A stretch of 14,042 nt of DNA from an uncultured Bacilli bacterium (GCA_947629395.1 CANRDQ010000032.1:1-14042); one strand, 5' to 3'. Shown: positions 1 through 6,856, numbered from the stretch's first letter. Numbers and translations are program-made. Notes: a model not told the origin generated them from the letters alone.

Positions 1-3000
1 ATAGTTTGTGATGCTGAATTTAAAGATGGTTATGTAAGAGGTTTATTATTGCAATTATTAACACAACAAAGTGGACAAGATTTAAAAATTGTAGTTTTAA
101 CATCAGAACAAAATAAACATAAATGGCAATTTTTAAAACACGCACCTCATTGTTGGAATGATAGTAAAACAATACGTTACTTTGCGACTAATTTAGAAGA
201 AATGAAAAATATTTCTGTAGAATTAGAAAAAGAATTAAATAATAGACGAGATTTAGTTAGTGATTATAATGTTGAAGATGATACTGTTGAAGATACATTA
301 CATTCACCTGACTATATAAAGTTTAAATCTTATTACTTAATTATTACTGATAATTATAAAGATGTAAAAACATTACCATTCTTTAATACCTTAACCGCTT
401 TAAAGAAAAATTATGGTTTTTCAAGTTTAATTGTATCAAGTAGTATTCAAGAATTACCTAATGCTTGTACTAATTTCATATATGTTAATGTTTTAGATAA
501 AAATAGTTATATACTTCATATTGATGAAAATGGAAAGACTCAAACATCTTTTGTACCTGAATATGATTTAAATATTAACTTTGATAAAGTAGCTGAAACT
601 ATTGCTAATATACCATTTATGGTAGAATCTGGAGCTGCAACTTTACCGACAGCCATTTCCTTTTTGGATATGTACCACGTAGGTAGAGTAGAACAATTAA
701 ATGTCCTAAATAGATGGCAAACAAATAGTCCGATTAATACTTTATCCGTACCTATTGGAGTATATCCAAATGGTGATGAATTTAAATTAGATTTACATGA
801 AAAAGCTCATGGACCACATGGTTTAGTCGCAGGTTCTACAGGATCTGGTAAATCAGAACTCTTAATAACTTATATTTTATCTATGGCAGTTAATTATCAT
901 CCTGATTATGTTCAATTTGTTTTAATAGACTACAAAGGTGGAGGTTTAGCTGGAGCCTTTGAAAATAGAGAAACAGGTGAAAAAATTCCTCACTTAGCAG
1001 GAACTATTACTAACCTTGATTCTAGTTCTATTAACCGTACTTTAGTATCTATTGAAAGTGAATTAAAGAAACGTCAAGCTAAATTTAATGAAGTTAGAAA
1101 TCAAGTAGGAGAAAGTACAATTGATATTTATAAATATCAAAAACTATATCGTGAAGGTGTCGTAAAAGAACCTATTCCGCATTTATTTATAATATCTGAT
1201 GAGTTTGCAGAATTAAAACAACAACAACCTGAATTTATGACCCAACTAATATCTGCAGCGAGAATTGGACGTAGTTTAGGTGTCCACTTAATCTTAGCAA
1301 CCCAAAAACCTAGTGGTGTAGTTAATGATCAAATTTGGTCAAACTCTAGATTTAAAATTTGTTTACGTGTTCAAACTAGACAAGATAGTCTTGAAATGCT
1401 TAAAAGAGAAGAAGCTGCAAGTATCAAAGAAACTGGTAGATTCTATTTACAAGTTGGTTATAATGAGATATTTGAAGAAGGACAAAGTGCTTGGTGTGGA
1501 GCGCCATATACTCCAACTGATAAATTAGTCCAAAAAATAGATAACTCTGTAGAATTTATCGATGATGTTGGTAACAGTATTAAAAGAGCTTCTGATATAG
1601 TTAGACAAGATGTTGAACATAATTATGGAGAACAATTAACTAATATAGTTAAATATTTAGTAGATATGGCTAAAAGAGAAAATGTTACTTCAAAATCTCT
1701 TTGGTTAGAACCATTATCTGATAAACTTTATTTACCAGAATTAAAAAATAAATATAATTATAATCCAGAACCATATAAGCTAGAGGCTTTAATTGGAGAA
1801 TATGATAACCCAACTAGTCAAATGCAAGGTTTAGCAACTATTGATATAACTAATGGTGGAAATATTGTTATTTATGGAGAAGTAGGTAGTGGTAAAGAAA
1901 ATTTAATGTATACCATAATAAGTTCCTTAATTATGACTCATACATCTAATGAAGTTAACTTTTATTTAGTTGATTATGCTTCTGAAACTATGAAGATGTT
2001 CCAAAAACTTCCTCATGTAGGAGATGTACTTTATAGTGATGATACCGAAAAATTCTCTAACTTATTAACAACAGTAGAAGAAGAAATAGATAAAAGAAAA
2101 GCTTTATTTGAAGATTATATGGGAAGTTATAGTAATTACATTAGAAATTCAGGAAATAAAATACCACAAATTATAATTATGATGGCTGGATATGATGTTA
2201 TCATTGAAAACTATCCAAGACTATTTGATAGGTTAGTATCCTTATTCAGAGAGTGTACTAAATATGGAGTTTACTTTGTTATATCTTCTACCATTGCGAA
2301 TGCAATACGTGCTAGAGTTGCTCAATTGTTTGCTAATAAAGTATGTATGCAGATGCAAGATACAAGTGAATATCACAATTTATTAGGAGCTCCTAGAAGT
2401 GTTTTCCCTGCCAAAAAATTCGGTAGAGGTCTTGTTAGTATTAATGATAATGTTTATGAATTCCAAACTTCTAATTTATGTCCTGCTGATGTATTCCCTG
2501 ATACTATTAATCAATATGCTGAAGAGAGTAATAAAGTTTCAAACTATTTTGCTCCTAAGATTAAGATTTTACCAAAATATGTTTTAGCGTCATCTTTACT
2601 TAAAGATGAAGAAGTTAATTCTCTTGAAAGTGTACCAATTGGTATTAATAGAAGTACTTTAAATGCTGTTAGATTTAACTTTACCAGTACGAAAGTCTTA
2701 CCAGTTATAAGTAATTTCATTGATGATGAATTCGGCTTTATTTCAGGTTTAACAGAAGTGCTTAGAGTTATTCCTAATGTTAAAGTTAGAGTAATTGACT
2801 TCTTAGATTTATGTGCAAAAAGATTTGATGATGTACCTGTCTATAAAGATAATTTTGATACCGTAATTCAACAAGTAGATATTGAATTAGAAAAAGATAA
2901 AACTACAACTAGAACTACTGTATTTATATTTGTTGGTGTTGGTGTTATGAAAAGTAAAATATCTAGTGAATTTCATCCAGTTATTGATAAGATCTTTAAT

Positions 3001-3276
3001 AAGATTAGTTCTTTAGAAAAGAATTTATTTATCGTTGTAGATAATTATATATCTTATAGAGGTATAGAATCTGAAAGATGGTATTCTACAGCTGTTAATA
3101 ATATGACAGGAATTTGGTTAGGAGAAGGTATTACTAATCAAATGTCTTTAAAAACTAATGTTATAAATGTAAATGAAAGAGGTCTTACATTTAGAGATAT
3201 GGCTTATTTAATTAATAAAGGAAAATCTACTTTATTTAAACATGTAACAGATAAGGAGAAGGATAATAATGAATAA
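1..3276 (+). CDS. essC: EssC-type type VII secretion motor ATPase, 5' end outside the window
   Basis: This is the membrane-bound FtsK/SpoIIIE-family ATPase that drives export of WXG100 proteins by the Ess/Yuk type VII system. The frame is open from base 1, so the gene starts upstream. About 1091 residues are present against roughly 1480 for a full EssC, so the N-terminal FHA and transmembrane parts are missing. ATPase domain 1 is intact: Walker A GSTGSGKS at window residues 278-285, VLIDYKGGG at 307-315, and Walker B LFIISDEF with D400/E401. Domain 2 has GEVGSGKEN at 626-634, where Glu replaces the Ser/Thr of Walker A, and its Walker B-like strand (IIIMMAGYD) lacks the usual acid. Domain 3 (from about residue 899) has no Walker A. 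One strong and two weak sites is usual for EssC. It overlaps the YukD-like gene by 8 bases. Confidence 0.93.
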   Translation: MVCDAEFKDGYVRGLLLQLLTQQSGQDLKIVVLTSEQNKHKWQFLKHAPHCWNDSKTIRYFATNLEEMKNISVELEKELNNRRDLVSDYNVEDDTVEDTLHSPDYIKFKSYYLIITDNYKDVKTLPFFNTLTALKKNYGFSSLIVSSSIQELPNACTNFIYVNVLDKNSYILHIDENGKTQTSFVPEYDLNINFDKVAETIANIPFMVESGAATLPTAISFLDMYHVGRVEQLNVLNRWQTNSPINTLSVPIGVYPNGDEFKLDLHEKAHGPHGLVAGSTGSGKSELLITYILSMAVNYHPDYVQFVLIDYKGGGLAGAFENRETGEKIPHLAGTITNLDSSSINRTLVSIESELKKRQAKFNEVRNQVGESTIDIYKYQKLYREGVVKEPIPHLFIISDEFAELKQQQPEFMTQLISAARIGRSLGVHLILATQKPSGVVNDQIWSNSRFKICLRVQTRQDSLEMLKREEAASIKETGRFYLQVGYNEIFEEGQSAWCGAPYTPTDKLVQKIDNSVEFIDDVGNSIKRASDIVRQDVEHNYGEQLTNIVKYLVDMAKRENVTSKSLWLEPLSDKLYLPELKNKYNYNPEPYKLEALIGEYDNPTSQMQGLATIDITNGGNIVIYGEVGSGKENLMYTIISSLIMTHTSNEVNFYLVDYASETMKMFQKLPHVGDVLYSDDTEKFSNLLTTVEEEIDKRKALFEDYMGSYSNYIRNSGNKIPQIIIMMAGYDVIIENYPRLFDRLVSLFRECTKYGVYFVISSTIANAIRARVAQLFANKVCMQMQDTSEYHNLLGAPRSVFPAKKFGRGLVSINDNVYEFQTSNLCPADVFPDTINQYAEESNKVSNYFAPKIKILPKYVLASSLLKDEEVNSLESVPIGINRSTLNAVRFNFTSTKVLPVISNFIDDEFGFISGLTEVLRVIPNVKVRVIDFLDLCAKRFDDVPVYKDNFDTVIQQVDIELEKDKTTTRTTVFIFVGVGVMKSKISSEFHPVIDKIFNKISSLEKNLFIVVDNYISYRGIESERWYSTAVNNMTGIWLGEGITNQMSLKTNVINVNERGLTFRDMAYLINKGKSTLFKHVTDKEKDNNE

Positions 3277-3535
3277 TAATACTAATAAGGTTCTAGTAGA
3301 TTTAATAGTACCAGATATAGAAGAAACTTATTCTGTCTTTCTTCCTGTTAATGTTAGAATAGGGCATATAATCTTACTATTAAATAAATCAATTAGAGAA
3401 ATGACTAATAATAATGATTTATTTATTGATAATAACAATTGTTTATATCATCAAGAAAAAGGTAACTATTATAAACCAGAACTAATTATTAAAGATACTG
3501 ATATAAGGAATGGAACAAAACTTATATTAATGTAA
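3269..3535 (+). CDS. yukD: YukD/EsaB-like ubiquitin-fold protein of the type VII secretion locus
   Basis: This 88-residue protein has the size and pattern of the YukD/EsaB family, small cytoplasmic ubiquitin-like proteins encoded in Bacillota type VII loci and thought to regulate or assist the secretion machine. The N-terminal half has alternating hydrophobic strands (VLVDLIVPDIEETYSVFLP) followed by a helix (residues about 31-45). The C-terminus ends in a strand reaching TKLILM, as in ubiquitin folds. The ATG lies inside the end of essC (8-base overlap), with AAGGAGAAGG just upstream, so the two are translationally coupled. In many loci yukD precedes essC; here it follows it and ends the plus-strand unit. 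The fold call rests on length, pattern and context, not on a catalytic motif. Confidence 0.8.
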   Translation: MNNNTNKVLVDLIVPDIEETYSVFLPVNVRIGHIILLLNKSIREMTNNNDLFIDNNNCLYHQEKGNYYKPELIIKDTDIRNGTKLILM

Positions 3536-3540
3536 ATAAA

Positions 3541-3569
3541 AAAAGGTAAGAATTTGATTCTTACCTTTT
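3541..3569. terminator. Bidirectional Rho-independent terminator between convergent T7SS units
   Basis: A 13-bp perfect inverted repeat (AAAAGGTAAGAAT at 3541-3553 against 3557-3569) with a 3-nt loop sits between the yukD-like stop and the end of the minus-strand operon. On the minus strand the stem runs into eight T residues, a strong terminator. On the plus strand the T-run is only four long, so it is weaker for essC-yukD. Confidence 0.85.
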
Positions 3570-3576
3570 AATTTGC

Positions 3577-3888
3577 TTATTTAACGATTGGTGTAACTTT
3601 TGATATAGGGTCTAATTTTGTATCATTAAATGAGTCTATAATAGAAGAATTGATACCTTCTAAAACATAATTACTTTGATTTAACCAACTTATTATTTGA
3701 TTTAATTCTGACTTAATAGTATTAATTTTATTACACATATTATTAAGTTCAGCATTCCCAGAAAAAGAATAGGGGCTTTGTAAAGTGTTGCTAGCATTTA
3801 AAGCTTCATCTATATCTTTGATAGCATTTGTTAAATTAGCAATAACATTTGCTTCTAAAGAGGAACTATTAAAATCCAACTTTGCCAT
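3577..3888 (-). CDS. Small helical T7SS-operon protein, last gene of the minus-strand operon
   Basis: This 103-residue protein is not recognised by family. It appears mostly helical: helix A at about residues 10-35, a short Ser/Gly/Pro-rich break (SPYSFSGNAELN), helix B at about 48-75, then an Ile/Ser-rich tail. That two-helix plan resembles WXG100/LXG-associated small proteins, but there is no Trp-x-Gly at the break; a lone W occurs in helix B (ISWLNQS). The start chosen is the ATG at 3888, six bases after AAGGTG; an in-frame GTG at 3897 overlaps that ribosome site and is unlikely. It begins 5 bases after the WXG gene upstream, so it is in the same operon. A partner or chaperone-like role for the secreted WXG proteins is inferred from context only. 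Confidence 0.7.
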   Translation of the reverse strand: MAKLDFNSSSLEANVIANLTNAIKDIDEALNASNTLQSPYSFSGNAELNNMCNKINTIKSELNQIISWLNQSNYVLEGINSSIIDSFNDTKLDPISKVTPIVK

Positions 3889-3893
3889 AACTC

Positions 3894-4175
3894 TCACCTT
3901 TTTATTTGTAAGATAGCTCTATCTAAAGCTTCTTTACTATTCTCTAATTTTTGTGCATATGCACTAAGTTCATTTCCTAGTCTCTCAAAATCAGCTTTAT
4001 CTTTTAATCTACTAGTAACATAAGAGTTAGAATCCTTTCCAACCCAAGCTCTATCTGGAATTGAAGAAATTAACTCAAATATATTTATAACTTCTTGATT
4101 GTATTGATTTACTAAAGAAGTAAAATCTGCAGTTACCTGTTCAATCCCTTTAGTATCACATTGCATTGTACTCAT
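3894..4175 (-). CDS. WXG100-family protein (WVG turn)
   Basis: This 93-residue protein has the classic WXG100 layout: an N-terminal helix (about 8-36), the turn RAWVG with W44-V45-G46 near the middle, and a second helix (about 52-90). WXG100 proteins (EsxA/EsxB type) are exported by EssC as helical-hairpin dimers. There is no clear YxxxD/E at the C-terminus; SAYAQKLE is the nearest Tyr segment. It may therefore need a partner that carries the signal, such as another protein of this operon. Its ATG overlaps the preceding gene's stop by 4 bases (ATGA), and GGAGAAG lies upstream, so translation is coupled. Confidence 0.85.
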   Translation of the reverse strand: MSTMQCDTKGIEQVTADFTSLVNQYNQEVINIFELISSIPDRAWVGKDSNSYVTSRLKDKADFERLGNELSAYAQKLENSKEALDRAILQIKR

Positions 4176-4558
4176 GATTTCTTCTCCTTATTCTTCTTTT
4201 TTAGTTCTTCAAGTTCTTTCTTTTTTCTCTCTTCTTTTTCTTTTTTTCTTTTTTCTTCAGCTTTTTCAAAAGCTACTTGTTTGGTTATTCTATCATTTAA
4301 TTTATTAACTTCTGTATTAATAGAATCAGTCATTTCTGTTGAAAAACTGCTTTCTAAATTACGAAGTTGATCTGCAATTCTTTGCAATTTTTTATTATCA
4401 GCACCACTATCATCAATTAAAAAACAAGAAGTGATATTATCAGCAGCTCTTTGAACTTTATCGCTCGCTTGTTTTATTTCTTGTGATATAGCAGCAATAT
4501 TACCTTTCATATCCATAAATGAATTTTTTTGTGATATTAAAGTATCAGAATAAGCCAT
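4172..4558 (-). CDS. Helical T7SS-operon protein with a highly charged Lys/Glu tail
   Basis: This 128-residue protein has an N-terminal WXG100-like helical part (residues about 1-95, with Ser/Gln/Lys heptad-like stretches and a CFLIDDSGADN break). The last roughly 35 residues are almost only Lys, Glu, Arg and Leu (EEKRKKEKEERKKKELEELK and on), a strongly charged single helix or coiled coil. The start is the ATG at 4558, six bases after GAGGTG; the in-frame GTG at 4567 lies inside that ribosome site. The gene is tightly packed between WXG-type genes in the six-gene operon. I do not recognise the family. A chaperone, adaptor or structural role with EssC substrates is inference. Confidence 0.72.
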   Translation of the reverse strand: MAYSDTLISQKNSFMDMKGNIAAISQEIKQASDKVQRAADNITSCFLIDDSGADNKKLQRIADQLRNLESSFSTEMTDSINTEVNKLNDRITKQVAFEKAEEKRKKEKEERKKKELEELKKKNKEKKS

Positions 4559-4580
4559 AATTATCACCTCTTATATTATA

Positions 4581-4949
4581 TTAGTCACCGAATCCACTAA
4601 CACCAGTTTTAGCTGAAATTTCTTGTTCTTGTGCTGTACCAATGTTACCAGCAACAGTACCTTGTTGAGCTTCATAGTTAGCTTTAACTTGTTCTAAAGC
4701 ATCACTAAATTTATTTAAATATTCAGTAACTGTGTGTACTTTATTAACAGCATCTTGAATATATCCTTGAATAGCACCTAATTGATCAGTACCTCTAATA
4801 TATTCTTCATATTTAACTTCTCCTGCATCAGCAGTGATTTTATCAGTAATAGCTTCAACTCTTTGTACATAAGCTTTAATAGCTTCTTGAACAGCAGGAA
4901 TTCCTTCATAACTAATACCTAAAATTCCGTTTCCACCATTTCCAAACAT
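4581..4949 (-). CDS. WXG100-like helical-hairpin protein without the Trp turn
   Basis: This 122-residue protein has two long helices (about residues 17-45 and 56-97) joined by a YIRGTDQLGAIQ segment at the place where WXG100 proteins have their Trp-x-Gly turn; a Gly is kept but Trp is absent. The N-terminus is Gly/Asn-rich (MFGNGGNGILG) and the C-terminal tail is flexible and Gly/Thr-rich, ending in GFGD. Near the end of helix 2 is NYEAQQ, which lacks the acidic residue of a YxxxD/E signal. A strong AAAGGAG site precedes the ATG. It lies third in the operon, so a secreted or partner protein of the type VII machine is the likely role. Confidence 0.75.
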   Translation of the reverse strand: MFGNGGNGILGISYEGIPAVQEAIKAYVQRVEAITDKITADAGEVKYEEYIRGTDQLGAIQGYIQDAVNKVHTVTEYLNKFSDALEQVKANYEAQQGTVAGNIGTAQEQEISAKTGVSGFGD

Positions 4950-4987
4950 GTTATTATCTCCTTTCTTCTAAATTGTAATTAATCTTT

Positions 4988-5299
4988 TTAAGATCCACTT
5001 ACGTGAGTTGACTGAAATTGAACCCATTGATCATAAACTTCGTCAAGTTTAGCACCGATTTCTTCATTATATTTAGATAATGCTTCTTTAACATCAGTAA
5101 CCATTGTATCTAAGTTTTTAATGAATTGTTCACAGTCTTGACCACTCCAGCATGCTTGTAATGCTTCTTTAACGTCACCGTTATTATCTAATTCATTACT
5201 AGCATCTTGTACTAAATCAATTTGGATTTGTTGTTTGATATCTTCTTTTCCTTTTTGTGAAACACCTGTTGATACACTACTCATATCATCTAATGCCAT
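4988..5299 (-). CDS. WXG100-family protein (WSG turn)
   Basis: This 103-residue protein has the WXG100 signature CWSGQD with W51-S52-G53 at mid-length, an N-terminal helix (about 16-48) and a C-terminal helix (about 55-98). It is expected to be an EsxA/B-like substrate of EssC, folding as a helical hairpin and pairing with itself or a neighbour. The C-terminus ends EVYDQWVQFQSTHVSGS, with aromatic residues but no exact YxxxD/E. The ATG follows AAGGAG by 9 bases, and the gap to the preceding gene's stop is short (16 bases). It is second in the operon, next to a gene that does carry YARQD, so the two may form a heterodimer. Confidence 0.88.
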   Translation of the reverse strand: MALDDMSSVSTGVSQKGKEDIKQQIQIDLVQDASNELDNNGDVKEALQACWSGQDCEQFIKNLDTMVTDVKEALSKYNEEIGAKLDEVYDQWVQFQSTHVSGS

Positions 5300-5315
5300 C
5301 AGTAATCACTCCTTT

Positions 5316-5621
5316 CTAATCGTGTACATGATCGTTAAATAATATGGCTGCTTCAGCATCTTGTCTTGCATAATTTTCTTTACAAGCATTAAGTTCTTGA
5401 ATATAAGTATTAATATTATCCTTAATAGTAGGGAAGTTAACACTTATTTCTTGAAAACTTTCACGGATACTGTCGCCAATCCCTTGCTTGGCATAGTAAT
5501 TACATTCATGGATAGTTGATTCCATTTGTTCAAATATTTGAGAAATTGTTATTAGTCTAACATTTAACTCATTAATAATATTTTGTAATTGTTCACTATT
5601 AATACCAATGATATCTTCCAT
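5316..5621 (-). CDS. Small helical protein with a C-terminal YxxxD export-type signal, first gene of the T7SS operon
   Basis: This 101-residue protein has an alpha-helical hairpin pattern: helix 1 at about residues 8-40, a turn around YYAKQGIGDS (42-51), and helix 2 at about 52-90. It lacks a Trp-x-Gly turn but keeps Gly at that place. Residues 84-88 are YARQD, a match to the YxxxD/E type VII export signal found C-terminal to the helical hairpin of one partner in exported pairs. It leads the operon behind a promoter at 5678-5707, and AAAGGAG lies just before the ATG. An EsxB-like secreted partner of the following WSG protein is the most economical reading; a small LXG-partner chaperone is an alternative. 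Confidence 0.75.
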   Translation of the reverse strand: MEDIIGINSEQLQNIINELNVRLITISQIFEQMESTIHECNYYAKQGIGDSIRESFQEISVNFPTIKDNINTYIQELNACKENYARQDAEAAILFNDHVHD

Positions 5622-5638
5622 ATTATTCTCCTTTACTA

Positions 5639-5671
5639 ATTAGTAGTTAATTCATACCTTACCCTACTAAT
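5639..5671 (-). promoter_or_regulatory. 8-bp inverted repeat at the transcript start of the minus-strand T7SS operon
   Basis: ATTAGTAG (5639-5646) and CTACTAAT (5664-5671) form a perfect 8-bp inverted repeat with a 17-nt spacer. It covers the predicted start and the untranslated leader of the six-gene operon. It could be an operator or a leader hairpin close to the first ribosome site. No regulator gene is assigned. Confidence 0.45.
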
Positions 5672-5677
5672 AAATTA

Positions 5678-5707
5678 ACTATATCAAGAAACTCTTTTTG
5701 TTGTCAA
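5678..5707 (-). promoter_or_regulatory. Sigma-A-type promoter of the minus-strand T7SS operon
   Basis: Read on the minus strand, TTGACA (5707-5702) is followed by an 18-base spacer and TATAGT (5683-5678), with an extended TGA just before the -10. Transcription would start near 5671, giving a leader of about 50 bases before the first ATG. Confidence 0.7.
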
Positions 5708-5722
5708 CTCATCTACAGAAAA

Positions 5723-5740
5723 TTGACATTTTTTTGTCAA
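5723..5740. repeat. Palindrome TTGACA-N6-TGTCAA between divergent promoters
   Basis: A perfect 6-bp inverted repeat with a six-T spacer lies between the minus-strand T7SS promoter and the plus-strand T-box promoter. Its arms equal consensus -35 boxes, but neither has a convincing -10 at 16-18 bases. An operator site or old promoter parts are possible. Confidence 0.4.
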
Positions 5741-5775
5741 TAAATATTAATATAATAAGGTTAGATATAGGTGAT

Positions 5776-5804
5776 TTGACAGAATTTTCTATTAGTGATA
5801 AAAT
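5776..5804 (+). promoter_or_regulatory. Strong extended -10 promoter of the T-box transcript
   Basis: TTGACA (5776-5781) is followed by a 17-base spacer and TAAAAT (5799-5804), preceded by TGA (extended -10). The start would fall near 5811, exactly where the T-box leader begins. Confidence 0.8.
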
Positions 5805-5810
5805 ATGAAC

Positions 5811-6055
5811 ATATTTAAATTGCTGATTTGGAGAAGTAGATATCAAAGAAGCTTGTAGAAAGTAACTGGTTGATGAAAAGTTATAGTGGATTGATATTGA
5901 ATGGACCAATGAGAACTTTTTTGAAATAATCAAAGTATGAAAAGTCGGGTATTTCTTCCCGTTATCAAAAGAACGTATATGATGGTATATGTATTAATCT
6001 ATTTTTAGGTGGCACAAGACTCTTGTCCTATTTTTAGGACTGGAGTCTTTTTATT
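5811..6055 (+). ncRNA. T-box riboswitch leader, specifier reads as UGG (tRNA-Trp)
   Basis: This is a tRNA-sensing antitermination leader. The stem I distal helix pairs 5840-5846 with 5891-5897; below it is a loop with AGTA (5835-5838) opposite GAA (5899-5901), closed by TTGG (5828-5831) with CCAA (5906-5909). The bases between, TGG then A at 5902-5905, read as a Trp specifier followed by the usual purine. Two further hairpins lie at 5946-5961 and 5973-5992. The antiterminator is textbook: AGG (6007-6009), bulge TGGC (6010-6013), ACAAGA paired with TCTTGT, and CCT (6027-6029). The TGGC bulge pairs with a tRNA ending GCCA, i.e. G73, as in bacterial tRNA-Trp. A competing terminator follows. Element identity is secure; the amino acid is less so. 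Confidence 0.85.
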
Positions 6056-6057
6056 TT
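6016..6057 (+). terminator. T-box terminator hairpin competing with the antiterminator
   Basis: AAGACTC (6016-6022) pairs with GAGTCTT (6043-6049), and GTCCTA (6025-6030) with TAGGAC (6035-6040), around a small internal loop and a TTTT loop, followed by TTTATTTT. The 5' arm shares 6016-6029 with the antiterminator, so the two folds exclude each other. Confidence 0.85.
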
Positions 6058-6070
6058 AGGAGATGATATT

Positions 6071-6112
6071 ATGAAACTATTAGTAAAACGATGGTGGCAT
6101 TATTTAACTTAG
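6071..6112 (+). CDS. Trp-rich leader peptide (13 residues, tandem Trp)
   Basis: This short frame encodes MKLLVKRWWHYLT and lies between the T-box terminator and the acetyltransferase gene. AGGAG at 6058-6062 is 8 bases before the ATG, an excellent ribosome site. Tandem TGG codons at 6092-6097 recall E. coli TrpL (14 residues, also with WW after a basic residue) and the Trp-codon leader peptide upstream of B. subtilis rtpA, itself preceded by a tRNA-Trp T-box. The stop lies about 20 bases before the next gene's ribosome site (AAGAAGG, about 6132-6138). Ribosome stalling at WW could therefore control translation of the following gene. No second terminator hairpin is visible here. The peptide itself probably has no function beyond regulation. 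Confidence 0.7.
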   Translation: MKLLVKRWWHYLT

Positions 6113-6145
6113 AACAAATAAAAAATAAAGAAAGAAGGTTAAATA

Positions 6146-6856
6146 ATGATAGAATTAGAAGAAAAATATGAAATAAGAGATTATAGAGAATTTTTAACAA
6201 AAGATGAAAAATTAAATGAATTATTAAATGAATATATTATTAAAAGTTGTTTAGAAGTTGCAAATGAAGCTTCTTTTCCAACTGATTATGTTGATGTTAA
6301 GGAGCATTTATTTGAAAAAGAAGAATATATGAAGTTATTTATTGTCGAAAAAGATGAAAGTAACTTACCTAATATAAAAGGATTTATAGTATGTGATTCT
6401 TTTACAGGTTACAATGATATGCTTTTTATGCATTGTCATGGTATTATTTTATCTCCTGAAATACAAGGAAAAAGTTTAAGTAAAACTTTAGTTAATTATG
6501 CTGTTAATAGATGTAACCCTGATGTTGTTACTGTCAAAACTCACAATCCAAGATGTTTTAACACCTTTATCGATATAGATGGTGTTATTGATTATTATCC
6601 AAATCCAGAAGGAGTTATTCCACCTGAAATAGTAGAGTTATATAAAACAGATCCTTTTATAGGAGTAAGTGATGAAAATTTAATTTATAGACAGGCTTAT
6701 CCAGATGAAAAGATTCAACAAAGTAAAAGAAATAAGAATATAGATAAAATATTTAAAAAATTAAGTCCTTATGATGCCCAATCTATAGTTTTAATACTAA
6801 ATAATGAAAAATTACAAGAAAACAAGAAGAAGGTGTTGAAAAATGACCATAAGTGA
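6146..6856 (+). CDS. GNAT-like N-acetyltransferase under T-box control
   Basis: This 236-residue protein has a GNAT core: strand-loop-helix motif A at residues about 98-118 (GIILSPEIQGKSLSKTLV), followed by a strand VVTVKTHN (127-134) and an Asn/Arg/Phe segment like the C-terminal GNAT helix. The acetyl-CoA pyrophosphate loop is normally Q/R-x-x-G-x-G/A. Here it reads Q107-G-K-S-L-S112, with both usual Gly positions as Ser, so activity may be altered. The substrate is unknown. The last ~35 residues are Lys-rich. It is the first full gene after the T-box and Trp leader peptide, and overlaps the M20 peptidase gene by 14 bases, so the two should be co-translated and act on related molecules. A role in handling amino acids, perhaps tryptophan or its N-acyl forms, is inference from the regulation. 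Confidence 0.65.
   Translation: MIELEEKYEIRDYREFLTKDEKLNELLNEYIIKSCLEVANEASFPTDYVDVKEHLFEKEEYMKLFIVEKDESNLPNIKGFIVCDSFTGYNDMLFMHCHGIILSPEIQGKSLSKTLVNYAVNRCNPDVVTVKTHNPRCFNTFIDIDGVIDYYPNPEGVIPPEIVELYKTDPFIGVSDENLIYRQAYPDEKIQQSKRNKNIDKIFKKLSPYDAQSIVLILNNEKLQENKKKVLKNDHK

Noticed and set aside
49..51. TTG as the start of the EssC gene
   Set aside because: The frame is open from base 1 with plausible EssC sequence before it; the gene is cut by the window edge, not started at 49.
4161..4370. Plus-strand frame rich in Ser and Phe
   Set aside because: It is the antisense shadow of the Lys/Glu tail gene; low-complexity product.
3577..5621. LXG or other polymorphic toxin with immunity gene
   Set aside because: All six products are under 130 residues and none has a recognisable toxin domain.
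5902..5905. GGA (Gly) as the T-box specifier
   Set aside because: One-base spacing after GAA, as in glyQS, would give GGA, but the next base would be C rather than a purine, and the TGGC bulge needs G73, unlike the U73 of bacterial tRNA-Gly. The WW leader peptide also favours TGG. It remains possible.
5709..5933. 74-codon minus-strand frame
   Set aside because: It lies across the promoter and stem I of the T-box leader, has no ribosome site, and its product is not protein-like.
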